Assembly (NCBI RefSeq): GCF_000733855.1
Contig: NZ_JPOJ01000001.1
Span: forward strand, 2,683,001 to 2,747,000
Length of the DNA: 64,000 nucleotides
Direction: 5' to 3'
Source: Methylomicrobium agile
Lineage (GTDB): Bacteria; Pseudomonadota; Gammaproteobacteria; Methylococcales; Methylomonadaceae
Position numbers and translations under genes: made by a program. Below, one piece after another: positions 18,917 to 27,398 of the stretch (within the stretch, counting starts at the first letter, position 1; the number at the start of each line of letters is the position of its first letter). The notes beneath the pieces were generated by a model. It did not search any database. It saw nothing but the letters and a program-made list of their open reading frames with translations, and was not told where the DNA came from.

Positions 18917-19395
18917 CTATTGAATTTCCAATATTTTGACGGCTGAGGTCAAATCCTTACCGCTCAAGTAGCCTACTGCCCCGGGCGTTTCCATGACTTG
19001 TTTCAACATCTCCTCTTTCGTTTCGACCACTAACGGGGCCTGTCCCGTGCCGCTGAAAACCAGCCTGTTCCAGCCGCGGCGTATCTGATGGGGAAATACG
19101 CGTAATTTCTGTTTGCAAAAGGTTTTATGCAGCGGATCTTCATCCTGCAGTACGTAAACCGTAATCGGAGAACCATCGCTCCAGTGTCTCAAACGCATAT
19201 TATAAATATGGCATTCAAACCGGTTTGGCTGATTTGCCGTTGAAAATTGGCCGAATTGATAATGATATAAACGCTGTCAGGGCTGACTTTATTCGGAACA
19301 GATTCCGGATATCCCCTCTCTATCCAAAGGCACAACAAAATAGCGAGGGCAACCCGGCTTCTTGTAATTTTTGAGAGGGGAACCTGCCTTTTCAA
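18917..19395 (-). pseudogene. Phosphate ABC transporter substrate-binding-like protein, frameshifted
   Basis: Two short frames make one protein of about 158 residues. The upstream part (19395 to about 19205) has a signal-like start and VYIIINSANFQRQISQTGLNAIF. The downstream part (19198 to 18917) continues MRLRHWSDGSPITVYVLQDEDPLHKTFCK and ends GAVGYLSGKDL, which is the usual order in small periplasmic PstS-like proteins (LNAIF-M-RLRHWSDG). Between them lie about five extra bases (ATAAT) that shift the frame. This could be a true disruption or a sequencing error. It lies 14 bases upstream of the porin gene on the same strand, so it probably formed an operon with it. Confidence 0.65.
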
Positions 19396-19648
19396 TTCGA
19401 CTTCCTTAATGCCTTACAAGAATAAAAATCTACAAGTCTAGTAGAAATATGGAGAGTTTTTTCCATTCATAAAGCGGAAGGCGAGAAAAAACTCCCATTG
19501 TCCGAGAAAGTCTAACCGGAAAAGGAGGTATATTATAGCCTTTCGGCGTCAATATACCGATTACTTCGCCGTGAGGAACATGACTCTATTGCGGCTCCGG
19601 TTTGAAACCGGAATTTCTGCACCGGCCGGGCCGGCTTGTAGGCCAGGT

Positions 19649-21148
19649 TCAGCAGAAGCTGACTTCATAGCGAGCAAAATGCATATTCGATTCGATAAAT
19701 TTCTCTATCCGGAGCGAAGCATCGATAATTCCCCGGCCGATCGCCAGCACTGCGGTATTTCCGTACCGGCTGGCCGGAGGCAGAAAAAGCTCGGCGCGCA
19801 CGTTTTTCTGGCGAATGACAATGAATCCATGAATTTTTCCTAACTCGACCGGATAAACGTCTCCGTCGATTTTCTCCAGCAAAAGATTTTTAAACTTGAT
19901 GTTGCTGTCCGGCCGGATATGGCGTATCAAGGCGAAACAGGGCGGCTTCCTTTCCTGGACAAGAATCGCCGGTTCGTCCTGCGAACACTTGAGATTGGCG
20001 GTTTTGGTGACCCAAAACGCGCTGTCTTTGGTAGGGAACAGCGCGGATTGACTTGCCGAGACATTTTTGAAGTCAGCCAGAATCTTCGACGACAGCGATG
20101 CCGGATTACTTCTGAACTCCAGCGGTATCAGCTCCAGACGGGTTACAGCCTGATGGCTTTCATGAATGCCGCTGAGTTCCATGACCCGGTGGCGGCTGAT
20201 CAGGATATTTAAAAACTTCCGGGCTTGTGCGCTTCCGACAATCAAGCCGCAGGTCCTGGAATGCAGCGGGTCGAGCGAGCGGCGGATTTCATGATAAGCG
20301 GTCAAGCGGGGCAGGAGGCCGGGGTAAGCTGCGAATTTTGCCGCCTGATCCGGATGGTTTTCGAGAAAATCCGTCAACTTGCCGGTATGCAGCGATACTA
20401 CCCGTTTCGCGGGAATTTCCGAATCCATGCAATCGGGAGGAAGCAGCGCGTCGGGCCGCCAATGGCAGAGGGCAAAATCCGATGAGCCGGGGTCCAGCCG
20501 AACATATTCGGCTAATTTCGCGGTAGCGTCAAAAATGGCCGTTATCGCCGTGCCGTCGTACCGGCAAGGATGGCACGAATGGAAGAGCAGCGCATGCTTT
20601 ACGAGCGCGTCGATCGTCGGATAATGGGGCATTCCCGGAATTCGGTCATCGAATTTCAGCATCAGCCATTGATTCGTTTCCGCCAGCAGATACAAATTCG
20701 CGAATTTTTTCCAGATCGTCAAATCCTGAGCGGCATAAAACAAAGTATTGCGCTTATTTAGCAGCGACAAAATCTGCATCGCTCTATACGCGCAAACCGC
20801 TTGTTGGGAGCGGGGGAGGGTGTTTTCACGCGCTAATTGCGCATAGGCGAAGCTCAATTTTCTCGGCAATTTGATCGCGGCGGCCATCCGCTTTTGGGCT
20901 TTATCCGGCGAGTCGGCCGACTTTCTGGCATGGTGCTCCAATAATTTGGATAACAGCAAAACGGTTTCGGTCAGCTTGTCCAGGGTCAGAAACAAGGCGC
21001 TTTTTTCGATAGGGGATTTCGCCAATTCATTCAATACCCCGCTGAGCAAATTGATTTTCTCGGCGGGAACCACTCGATCGAGGGAAAGCAGCCAGCTGCC
21101 GATGGAGGCCGTGGTGGTTTCAAATGGCAACGGGTGGAATTTCTGCAT
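19649..21148 (-). CDS. Large uncharacterised protein, possibly a c-di-GMP-receptor-like protein
   Basis: A 499-residue protein without a signal peptide or membrane helix. The first 180 residues are helical and contain RKLSFAYAQLARENTLPRSQQAVCAYRAMQ, here spanning about residues 95-124, followed by a segment ending in LYLLAE. I recall this pattern from a family of proteobacterial proteins annotated as chaperone-like or c-di-GMP-binding (PilZ-like C terminus), but I cannot confirm it; no RxxxR plus DxSxxG PilZ motif is obvious. The C-terminal 150 residues look beta-rich. It stands alone, with a 253-base gap downstream that holds only an imperfect hairpin near 19455-19495, and the repeat island upstream. 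Confidence 0.6.
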   Translation of the reverse strand: MQKFHPLPFETTTASIGSWLLSLDRVVPAEKINLLSGVLNELAKSPIEKSALFLTLDKLTETVLLLSKLLEHHARKSADSPDKAQKRMAAAIKLPRKLSFAYAQLARENTLPRSQQAVCAYRAMQILSLLNKRNTLFYAAQDLTIWKKFANLYLLAETNQWLMLKFDDRIPGMPHYPTIDALVKHALLFHSCHPCRYDGTAITAIFDATAKLAEYVRLDPGSSDFALCHWRPDALLPPDCMDSEIPAKRVVSLHTGKLTDFLENHPDQAAKFAAYPGLLPRLTAYHEIRRSLDPLHSRTCGLIVGSAQARKFLNILISRHRVMELSGIHESHQAVTRLELIPLEFRSNPASLSSKILADFKNVSASQSALFPTKDSAFWVTKTANLKCSQDEPAILVQERKPPCFALIRHIRPDSNIKFKNLLLEKIDGDVYPVELGKIHGFIVIRQKNVRAELFLPPASRYGNTAVLAIGRGIIDASLRIEKFIESNMHFARYEVSFC

Positions 21149-21371
21149 AAGGCGCTCTGCAATGGGAGTGACTCAAGTGTAAAACACGGCAGCGGTACCG
21201 CCGGTTAACAAAGCCAAATGGAGATAATGGATGAGAAAAGCATAGCACAGCTCTGAATTCGCAATCGGCAAACGCTATCAAAAATATATTTTTTATGACT
21301 GCACACCGGGCGGGAGCGGGGTATTTATTCCGCCCGCGCAGCCTTGCAATCATTCTACTTCTGAGCCTTTT

Positions 21372-21449
21372 GTAGGGCGGATTCGCCGCCAGGCAATCCG
21401 CCATCGCTTTGAAGCCTGTTGGCGTTTTGCTATCGCGAAAACGCCCTAC
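21372..21449. repeat. Palindromic GTAG...CTAC repeat, family 2, copy 1
   Basis: GTAGGGCGGATTCGCC...GGCAATCCGCC forms the left hairpin and GGCGTTTTGCTATCGCGAAAACGCC the right one (given here as GGCGTTTT and AAAACGCC arms around GCTATCGCG), closing with CTAC. It is repeated with variation at 24117, 42647, 43542, 44147 and 59470, with a half copy at 26786. Confidence 0.75.
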
Positions 21450-21461
21450 AACTGTGCTCTT

Positions 21462-22027
21462 CATAACGCTTGGCGTGGTTAACGGCAAGTCGCCTCGATG
21501 CAGCGTCAGTCGGGTAGGTCGGGCAACAGCTCCATCGTTGCCCGACGCTGGGTTGGCCATTATGCGTCGCGGTTACAATGATCCCTCCACGGACCCATTG
21601 GGCATTGAAAAGTCGGGCACAAAAAGCGTGCCCGACCTACCCGGCTTCATAACGCTTGGCGTGGTTAACGGCAAGTCGCCGCGATGCAGCGTCAGTCGGG
21701 TAGGTCGGGCAACAGCTCCATCGTTGCCCGACGCTGGGTTGGCCATTATGCGCCGCGGTTACAATGATCCCTCCACGGACCCATTGGGCGTTGAAAAGTC
21801 GGGCACAAAAAGCGTGCCCGACCTACCCGGCTTCATAACGCTTGGCGTGGTTAACGACAAGTCGCCTCGATGCAGCGTCAGTCGGGTAGGTCGGGTAGGT
21901 CGGGCAACAGCTCCATCGTTGCCCGACGCTGGGTTGGCCATTATGCGTCGCGGTTACAATGATCCATCCACGGACCTATTGGGCATTGAAAAGCCGGGCA
22001 CAAAAAGCGTGCCCGACCTACCCGGCT
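21462..22027. repeat. Three tandem copies of a 186-base REP-containing unit
   Basis: Units run 21462-21647, 21648-21833 and 21834-22027. The first two are 186 bases; the third carries an internal duplication of about nine bases (GGGTAGGTC). Each has two hairpins, GTCGGGCAAC...GTTGCCCGAC and GTCGGGCAC...GTGCCCGAC, bounded by GTAG and CTAC. An open frame across them encodes only repeat sequence and is not a gene. A fourth unit lies at 24213-24397, beyond the two Rpn genes. Confidence 0.85.
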
Positions 22028-22130
22028 ATGCCCTGTCCGGCGTTAGGTGTACGCGGCTGCACGACCAGTTGCCTTTCAGCCGGGCGAACGCGATAATGAC
22101 AACCTTGCCCCGCCTTAACGAGTCATACCC

Positions 22131-23057
22131 ATGTGCATCATCAACCCGCGCGTCGACTTCGCCTTTAAAAAGCTGTTCGGCAGCGAAGAAAACAAAGACC
22201 TGTTGATGTCGTTGATTAACGCGATCGTGTCCGAAGAAGACCGGGTCGCGGACATCGAACTGAAAAATCCGTACAATTTGGCCGACTATCAGGCCGGCAA
22301 AATCTCGATCCTCGACATCAAGGCCAAGAGTGAAAAAGGCCGTTGGTACAACATCGAAATGCAAATCAGCGAGGATTATTATTTCGACAAACGCGCGATC
22401 TATTACTGGGCCAAGCTGGTCACCGAACAGCTCAGCGAAGGCATGATGTTCAAGGAACTGAAAAAAACCATCAGCATCAACATCCTGGATTTCAATTTCG
22501 TGCCGGACATCGACGAATTCCACAACATCTACAAAATCATCAATACCGCAACCGGCAAGGACGACAAATTGCACGACGTGTTCGAACTGCATTACATCGA
22601 ACTCAGAAAATTCACCAAAACCGGCGCGCAAATCGTGACCGCGCTGGACCGCTGGAGCACGTTTTTGACCAAGGCGCACCAGTTGGACAAACACAAAATC
22701 CCGAAAGAATTGGCGGAAGACCGAGCGATCGTCAAAGCGGTCAGCGCGGTGGACCGCATGTTCGACGAAGACGAACGCAAAATTTACGAAGTACGCATGC
22801 AGGCGTTGGCCGAGGTGGAGAGCAAGATTGCTTCGGCAATGGATAAAGGCTTGGAGTTGGGCAAAGCGAAAGGCAGGGAAGAAGGCCGAGCGGAAGGCAA
22901 AGAGCAAGGCCGAGCGGAAGGCAAAGAGGAAGGTTTATATGAAGCCAAAAAACAAATCGCTCTCAAGCTGCATGCCTCCGGGATGGATCAAGACGCCATC
23001 GCCAACCTCACCGGCTTATCCAAGCCGGACATTCAACAAATCGTTCAAAATCTGTAG
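22131..23057 (+). CDS. Rpn-family PD-(D/E)XK nuclease/putative transposase, copy 1
   Basis: A 308-residue protein of the Rpn/PDDEXK_2 family (recombination-promoting nucleases). The core has DFAFKKLFGSEENKDLLMSLINAI, here residues 9-32, then ILDIKAKSEKGRWYNIEMQIS where D, the E of EMQ and K-containing residues form the nuclease motif. The C terminus has a charged, repeated stretch (GREEGRAEGKEQGRAEGKEEG) and ends in a helix-turn-helix-like LHASGMDQDAIANLTGLS. It is almost identical to the gene at 23213, including about 50 upstream bases. Rpn proteins cut DNA and promote RecA-independent recombination; some are proposed in phage defence. It is bracketed by repeat units. Confidence 0.85.
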   Translation: MCIINPRVDFAFKKLFGSEENKDLLMSLINAIVSEEDRVADIELKNPYNLADYQAGKISILDIKAKSEKGRWYNIEMQISEDYYFDKRAIYYWAKLVTEQLSEGMMFKELKKTISINILDFNFVPDIDEFHNIYKIINTATGKDDKLHDVFELHYIELRKFTKTGAQIVTALDRWSTFLTKAHQLDKHKIPKELAEDRAIVKAVSAVDRMFDEDERKIYEVRMQALAEVESKIASAMDKGLELGKAKGREEGRAEGKEQGRAEGKEEGLYEAKKQIALKLHASGMDQDAIANLTGLSKPDIQQIVQNL

Positions 23058-23212
23058 CCGAGTAAGTCGGGCAACAGCTCCACCGTTGCCCGGCGTTGGG
23101 TTAGCCATCATGCGCCGAAAAGTCGGGCGCAAAAGACACCGCCCGGCCGATTGCCTTTCCACCGCGCGAACGCGATAATGGCGGTATTGCCCCGCTGTAA
23201 CGAGACATTCCC

Positions 23213-24091
23213 ATGTGCATCATCAACCCGCGCGTCGATTTCGCGTTTAAAAAACTGTTCGGCAGCGAAGAAAACAAAGACCTGTTGATGTCGTTGATTA
23301 ACGCGATCGTGTCCGAAGAAGACCGGGTCGCGGACATCGAACTGAAAAATCCGTACAATTTGGCCGACTATCAGGCCGGCAAAATCTCGATCCTCGACAT
23401 CAAGGCGAAGAGTGAAAAAGGCCGCTGGTACAACATCGAAATGCAAATCAGCGAGGATTATTATTTCGACAAACGCGCGATCTATTACTGGGCCAAGCTG
23501 GTCACCGAACAGCTCAGCGAAGGCATGATGTTCAAGGAACTGAAAAAAACCATCAGCATCAACATCCTGGATTTCAATTTCGTGCCGGACATCGACGAAT
23601 TCCACAACATCTACAAAATCATCAATACCGCAACCGGCAAGGACGACAAATTGCACGACGTGTTCGAACTGCATTACATCGAACTCAGAAAATTCACCAA
23701 AACCGGCGCGCAAATCGTGACCGCGCTGGACCGCTGGAGCACGTTTTTGACCAAGGCGCATCAATTGGACAAACACAAGATTCCGAAAGAATTGGCGGAG
23801 GATAACGCGATCGTCAAAGCGGTCAGCGCGGTCGACCGCATGTTCGATGAAGAAGAACGGCGGATTTACGAAGTGCGCATGCAGGCGTTGGCCGACGTGG
23901 AGAGCAAGATTGCCTCGGCAATGGATAAAGGCCTGGAGTTAGGCGAAGAGGAAGGTAGAGCGGAAGGATTATATGAAGCCAAAACACAAATTGCGCTCAA
24001 GCTGCATGCGTCCGGGGCGGATCGAGACGAGATCGCCAACATAACTGGCTTATCCGAATCGGAAATTCAACAAATCGTTCAAAAGCGGTAA
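23213..24091 (+). CDS. Rpn-family PD-(D/E)XK nuclease/putative transposase, copy 2
   Basis: A 292-residue tandem duplicate of the preceding gene. The first 200 or so residues are the same except for a few positions near residue 200 (EDRAIV becomes EDNAIV). The charged C-terminal repeat is shorter (GEEEGRAEGLYEAK), losing about 16 residues. Codon-level identity, with silent differences only here and there, points to recent duplication or gene conversion. The gap between the copies (23058-23212) holds a degenerate REP unit. The nuclease residues appear intact in both. Confidence 0.85.
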   Translation: MCIINPRVDFAFKKLFGSEENKDLLMSLINAIVSEEDRVADIELKNPYNLADYQAGKISILDIKAKSEKGRWYNIEMQISEDYYFDKRAIYYWAKLVTEQLSEGMMFKELKKTISINILDFNFVPDIDEFHNIYKIINTATGKDDKLHDVFELHYIELRKFTKTGAQIVTALDRWSTFLTKAHQLDKHKIPKELAEDNAIVKAVSAVDRMFDEEERRIYEVRMQALADVESKIASAMDKGLELGEEEGRAEGLYEAKTQIALKLHASGADRDEIANITGLSESEIQQIVQKR

Positions 24092-24116
24092 GCCCGCCGC
24101 CAGACTCCGCCCTTTT

Positions 24117-24193
24117 GTAGGGCGGATTCGCCGCCAGGCAATCCGCCGCGCTTTGAAGGCGATAGGCGTTTTGCTATCGCGAAAACGCCCTAC
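24117..24193. repeat. Palindromic GTAG...CTAC repeat, family 2, copy 2
   Basis: Near-identical to the copy at 21372-21449, and like it followed closely by a 186-base REP unit. The order family-2 repeat, REP unit(s) is therefore present on both sides of the Rpn pair. Confidence 0.75.
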
Positions 24194-24212
24194 CACTCCG
24201 CTCTTCATCATT

Positions 24213-24397
24213 CATAACGCTGGACGTGGTTAACAGCAAGTCGCCGCGATGCAGCGTCAGTCGGGTAGGTCGGGCAACAGCTCCATCGTTGCCCGACGCT
24301 GGGTTAGCCATTATGCGCCGCGGTTACAATGATCCATCCACGGACCCATTGGGCGTTGAAAAGTCGGGCACAAAAAGCGTGCCCGACCTACCCGGTT
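24213..24397. repeat. Fourth copy of the 186-base REP unit
   Basis: Same sequence order as the units at 21462-22027, with only scattered changes (for example TGGACGTGG for TTGGCGTGG). It lies between the second Rpn gene and the pilin promoter. Confidence 0.85.
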
Positions 24398-24610
24398 ATG
24401 TTCGGCGGTTGCCATTGGGTGGCGGGGATTCCTTACTGACAAAAAGCGTCACAAAACGACGCCGTTTTTTGTCAATTGCCGAAGCGATGATTCTTCAAAC
24501 GGTTTTCCCGGCAATGAAAAAATGCCTTTTAAAAAAACGGTGGAGTATAACTAATTGTTTTTGAAATGAAATTTTTCATGGTTCGCGCTTGAGCGTGGGA
24601 TATTGAATAT

Positions 24611-24627
24611 TTGGCACATAACCTGCT
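24611..24627 (+). promoter_or_regulatory. Sigma-54 (-24/-12) promoter of the pilin gene
   Basis: TTGGCAC at 24611 and TGC at 24624 give the GG-N10-GC spacing required for sigma-54. It lies about 50 bases before the pilin ATG. Type IV pilin genes of gammaproteobacteria are typically driven by sigma-54 with PilR, so the match is expected. Confidence 0.75.
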
Positions 24628-24674
24628 TTTGTCGAGTTGTTTTCAACAATGACCCATTCAAAGAGGAAATTACC

Positions 24675-25139
24675 ATGAAAAATATTCCCGTACAAAAACA
24701 ACAAGGTTTTACCTTGATCGAATTAATGATCGTGATTGCGATCATCGGCATCCTGGCGGCGGTTGCGATTCCGGCTTATAAGGATTACACCATACGTGCG
24801 CGTGCGTCAGAAGCTCTTGTCGCCGCATCAAGTATGAAAGCGACTGTAGCCGAAAATATTTCTAATAATGGTGGTGTAATTGCAGCAGGCGCATGCAACG
24901 GCGTTACCACTCTTGCTACTGCCACAGAAAACGTTAAAAGTTCAGGTTGTACTGACGCAAGTGGAGTAATTACGGTAGCAACTACCACAAAGGCTGGTGA
25001 CTTTACATTGACATTGACGCCTGCTGTTAACAACGATGGAACCATAACGTGGGGATGCACAGTTCCGGCTGAGAGCTACAAATATGCGCCAGCGCAATGC
25101 CGTAATGCAGGTGGTGGTGATGAGGGCGGTGAAGGTTAA
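24675..25139 (+). CDS. Type IV pilin major subunit-like protein
   Basis: A 154-residue type IVa prepilin. A nine-residue basic leader ([11 protein letters not shown]) precedes the prepilin peptidase site [19 protein letters not shown], with Glu5 of the mature protein present and the usual hydrophobic helix. The C-terminal domain has four cysteines (ACN, GCT, GCT, QCR) that could form two disulfides, and ends in a Gly/Glu-rich tail. I chose the ATG at 24675 after GAGGAAAT rather than an upstream in-frame ATG, because it gives a normal short leader and fits the sigma-54 promoter. No pilus assembly gene is adjacent, and the surrounding DNA is repeats, so it may be an isolated or extra pilin. Confidence 0.9.
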   Translation: MKNIPVQKQQGFTLIELMIVIAIIGILAAVAIPAYKDYTIRARASEALVAASSMKATVAENISNNGGVIAAGACNGVTTLATATENVKSSGCTDASGVITVATTTKAGDFTLTLTPAVNNDGTITWGCTVPAESYKYAPAQCRNAGGGDEGGEG

Positions 25140-25240
25140 CCTCCTGAGCGGGACGGGGTTTATCACCTGAGCCGGGTAGGTCGGGCAACAGCTTCATCGT
25201 TGCCCGACTTTTCCAATACCCACTATATGTTTGACCTGAA

Positions 25241-25280
25241 AAAACCACCCGCGCCGTTTACCGGCCCGGGTGGTTTTTTA
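25241..25280 (+). terminator. Pilin terminator
   Basis: AAAACCACCCG and its complement CGGGTGGTTTT enclose a short loop and are followed by T residues, about 100 bases after the pilin stop. A REP hairpin (GGTCGGGCAACAG...) sits between the stop and this terminator. Confidence 0.75.
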
Positions 25281-25408
25281 TAACGACGAATCATCGCTAT
25301 CACCACGCATGATGGCCAATCCAACGTCGGGTAACGGTGAAGCCGGGTAGGTCGGGCAACGGTTTCATCGTTGCCCGACTTTTCCAATACTCACGGTGTT
25401 TGACCTGA

Positions 25409-25448
25409 AAAAACCACCCGTGCTGTTTGTCGGCCCGGGTGGTTTTTT
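25409..25448 (+). terminator. Duplicate of the pilin terminator
   Basis: The same ACCACCCG...CGGGTGGTTTT stem recurs about 170 bases further on, again preceded by a REP hairpin and TTTCCAATAC. The REP-plus-terminator segment 25169-25280 thus appears tandemly duplicated (25344-25448) with small changes. Confidence 0.7.
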
Positions 25449-25653
25449 ATGCGGCCTCGATCATGCCGGCCGGGCACGCTTTTGTGCCCGACGTTTTAAC
25501 GCCCCATCGCATTGAGAACGACGAATCATCGCTATCACCGCGCATGATGGCCAATCCAACGTCGGGTAACGGTGAAGCTGTTGCCTGGCCTACTTTTTTT
25601 TGCGGAAACTGTGCTTTAATTGATGTGCATGTTCAATTTCGTGGGAATTTTTA

Positions 25654-26193
25654 ATGCAATACCGTCGCGCTCAAACGCCCGGAGGTACCTATTTTTTTAC
25701 CGTGGTGACGTATCGGCGGCGAAAATTTCTGTGCGTGCCGGAAAACGTCGAATTATTGCGCACGGCCTTCCGCACGGTAAAATCCGCTCATCCCTTTACG
25801 ATTGACGCCTTTGTGCTGCTGCCGGACCATCTGCATTGCATTTGGACGTTGCCGCCCGGCGACAAAAATTACCCAATGCGCTGGAGCGCCATCAAAAAGC
25901 ATTTCACCCGCCATTGCCCGGATGTCTACAAATCACTGCCATCCCGTGCGCAACGACGTAAACGCGCCCAAACCATCTGGCAACCGCGCTATTGGGAACA
26001 TCAAATTCGCAACGATCGCGACTTCGAAAAACACTGCGACTATATCCATTGGAATCCCGTGAAACACGGCTTGGTTTTGCGCGCGGGGGATTGGCCCTAT
26101 TCAAGTTTTCACCGTTTCATCCATCTCGGCGTTTATCCTTCGGATTGGGCAGGAGTGGCGGCGGGCTTGGAAGATCAACATTTCGGTGAATAG
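25654..26193 (+). CDS. REP-associated tyrosine transposase (RAYT)
   Basis: A 179-residue Y1-type HUH transposase-like protein. The metal-binding HUH motif is seen as LLPDHLHCIW, with His59 and His61, and the catalytic tyrosine as Tyr130 in CDYIHWNPVKHGLV. Other family signatures are YFFTVVTYRRR near the N terminus and IWQPRYWEHQIRNDRDFEKH. RAYTs are single-copy, non-autonomous-looking genes that cut and spread REP palindromes carrying a GTAG-type tetranucleotide. Here the stop codon TAG itself shares its G with the GTAG of the first downstream REP, and a CTAC-ended REP lies just upstream (about 25586-25596). This is close evidence that the neighbouring repeats are its substrates. Confidence 0.9.
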   Translation: MQYRRAQTPGGTYFFTVVTYRRRKFLCVPENVELLRTAFRTVKSAHPFTIDAFVLLPDHLHCIWTLPPGDKNYPMRWSAIKKHFTRHCPDVYKSLPSRAQRRKRAQTIWQPRYWEHQIRNDRDFEKHCDYIHWNPVKHGLVLRAGDWPYSSFHRFIHLGVYPSDWAGVAAGLEDQHFGE

Positions 26194-26778
26194 TAGGTCG
26201 GGCACGCTTTTTGTGCCCGACGTTTTAACGCCTCATTGCACCGTGGACGGTGAATCATCGCCATCACGGCGCATGATGGCCAGCCCAATGTCGGGCAACG
26301 GTGGAGCTGTTGCCCGACCTACTCCTATAAACTCTTCGGTTTAATTAATACTGTATTCGGTGAATAGTAGGTCGGGCACGCTTTTTGTGCCCGACTTTTC
26401 AACTATTGCACCGTGGACGGTGAATCATCGCCACCACGGCGTATGATGGCCAGCTCAATGTCGGGCAACGGTGGAGCTGTTGCCCGACCTACTCCTTGGA
26501 AGATCAACGCCCCATTGCACCGTGGACGGTGAATCATCGCCATCACGGCGTATGATGGCCAGTCCAATGTTGGGCAACGGTGGAGCTGTTGCCCGACCTA
26601 CTCCTATAAACTCTTCGGTTTAATTAATACTGTATTCGGTGAATAGTAGGTCGGGCACGTTTTTTGTGCCCGACTTTTCAACTATTGCACCGTGGACGGT
26701 GAATCATCGCCACCACGGCGTATGATGGCCAGCTCAATGTCGGGCAACGGTGGAGCTGTTGCCCGACCTACTCCTTGG
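26193..26778. repeat. REP array downstream of the RAYT gene
   Basis: Three GTAG-headed hairpins (GTAGGTCGGGCAC...GTGCCCGAC) start at 26193, 26367 and 26646, alternating with hairpins of the form GTCGGGCAACGG...TTGCCCGACCTAC in the opposite orientation. Between them are pieces of the RAYT 3' end: TTCGGTGAATAG before the second and third GTAG, and CTTGGAAGATCAAC at about 26495-26508. The array therefore grew by duplicating a segment that includes the end of the RAYT gene. Confidence 0.85.
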
Positions 26779-26785
26779 AAGCGCG

Positions 26786-26821
26786 TAGGGCGGATGCCGT
26801 CAGGCGATCCGCCGGCCTACT
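26786..26821. repeat. Half copy of family-2 palindrome
   Basis: GTAGGGCGGATGCCGTCAGG followed by CGATCCGCC and then CCTAC gives only the left hairpin of the family-2 repeat, closing with CTAC. It sits at the right edge of the REP array, next to the glyoxalase gene end. Confidence 0.55.
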
Positions 26822-26843
26822 TCTTTCCCAAATGATAGGCAGG

Positions 26844-27230
26844 TTATTGCGGCTGTTCGATGAATTCGATTGCGTTGCCGTCGCGGTCGCGGCAGAACAG
26901 CGCTCTGCGGCCCGATTTGCTGAGCGAATAGGAAACCTGATTTTTTTCCAGCGATTCCAGCACCGGATCCAGCGAGGCGACCGTTAGCGCGACGTGGCGG
27001 TCGCGGCCGCCGTGTTCGGGACGGCCGGTGGTCGGGTCCGGATTGTCGAGTTCGAGCAGGTGTATCTGCTGGGATGGAGAGGCGCCGATTTGCAGCCAGG
27101 CGCCCGGAAACGGCAGCGGCGGCCGTTCGATTTGCTTGAGCCCCAGCACGTCCCTGTAGAACGGCAAGGATTTTTCGGTATCCGAAACGATCAGGCTGGC
27201 ATGGTGTAAGGTCAGGAATTGGATTGACAT
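26844..27230 (-). CDS. VOC (glyoxalase/bleomycin-resistance) family protein
   Basis: A 128-residue cytoplasmic protein with two beta-alpha-beta-beta-beta modules of the vicinal oxygen chelate fold: LHHASLIVSDTEKSLPFYRDVLGL at the N terminus (residues 8-31) and RHVALTVASLD in the middle, ending in FCRDRDGNAIEFIE, where the last Glu is a usual metal ligand. His9 and His79-type positions could be the other ligands. The family includes glyoxalase I, dioxygenases and resistance proteins, and the substrate cannot be predicted. It is separated from metZ by a repeat-containing gap, so it is probably a single gene. Confidence 0.85.
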   Translation of the reverse strand: MSIQFLTLHHASLIVSDTEKSLPFYRDVLGLKQIERPPLPFPGAWLQIGASPSQQIHLLELDNPDPTTGRPEHGGRDRHVALTVASLDPVLESLEKNQVSYSLSKSGRRALFCRDRDGNAIEFIEQPQ

Positions 27231-27398
27231 ATTAAGATAAAGGGAAGCAAAGGCGATGCCGGAATTATACTTTTCCGGGGGGATTTTTAAAACCGAACTA
27301 TTTTTGTGACGACGGGTGAACTGTGTTGTTCCAGGATTTTCCAGAACTTGAGGGTGCCGGCAGCCGCAAAACGGTGTGGAGGGGATTGTAAATACAAT

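Noticed and set aside
21409-22206. 265-codon open frame across the REP units
   Set aside because: It consists wholly of repeated palindromic units read through in one frame, with a periodic protein sequence and no ribosome site.
21149-26843. CRISPR array in the repeat island
   Set aside because: Repeats are long, palindromic, of uneven spacing and with similar spacers; no cas genes are present.
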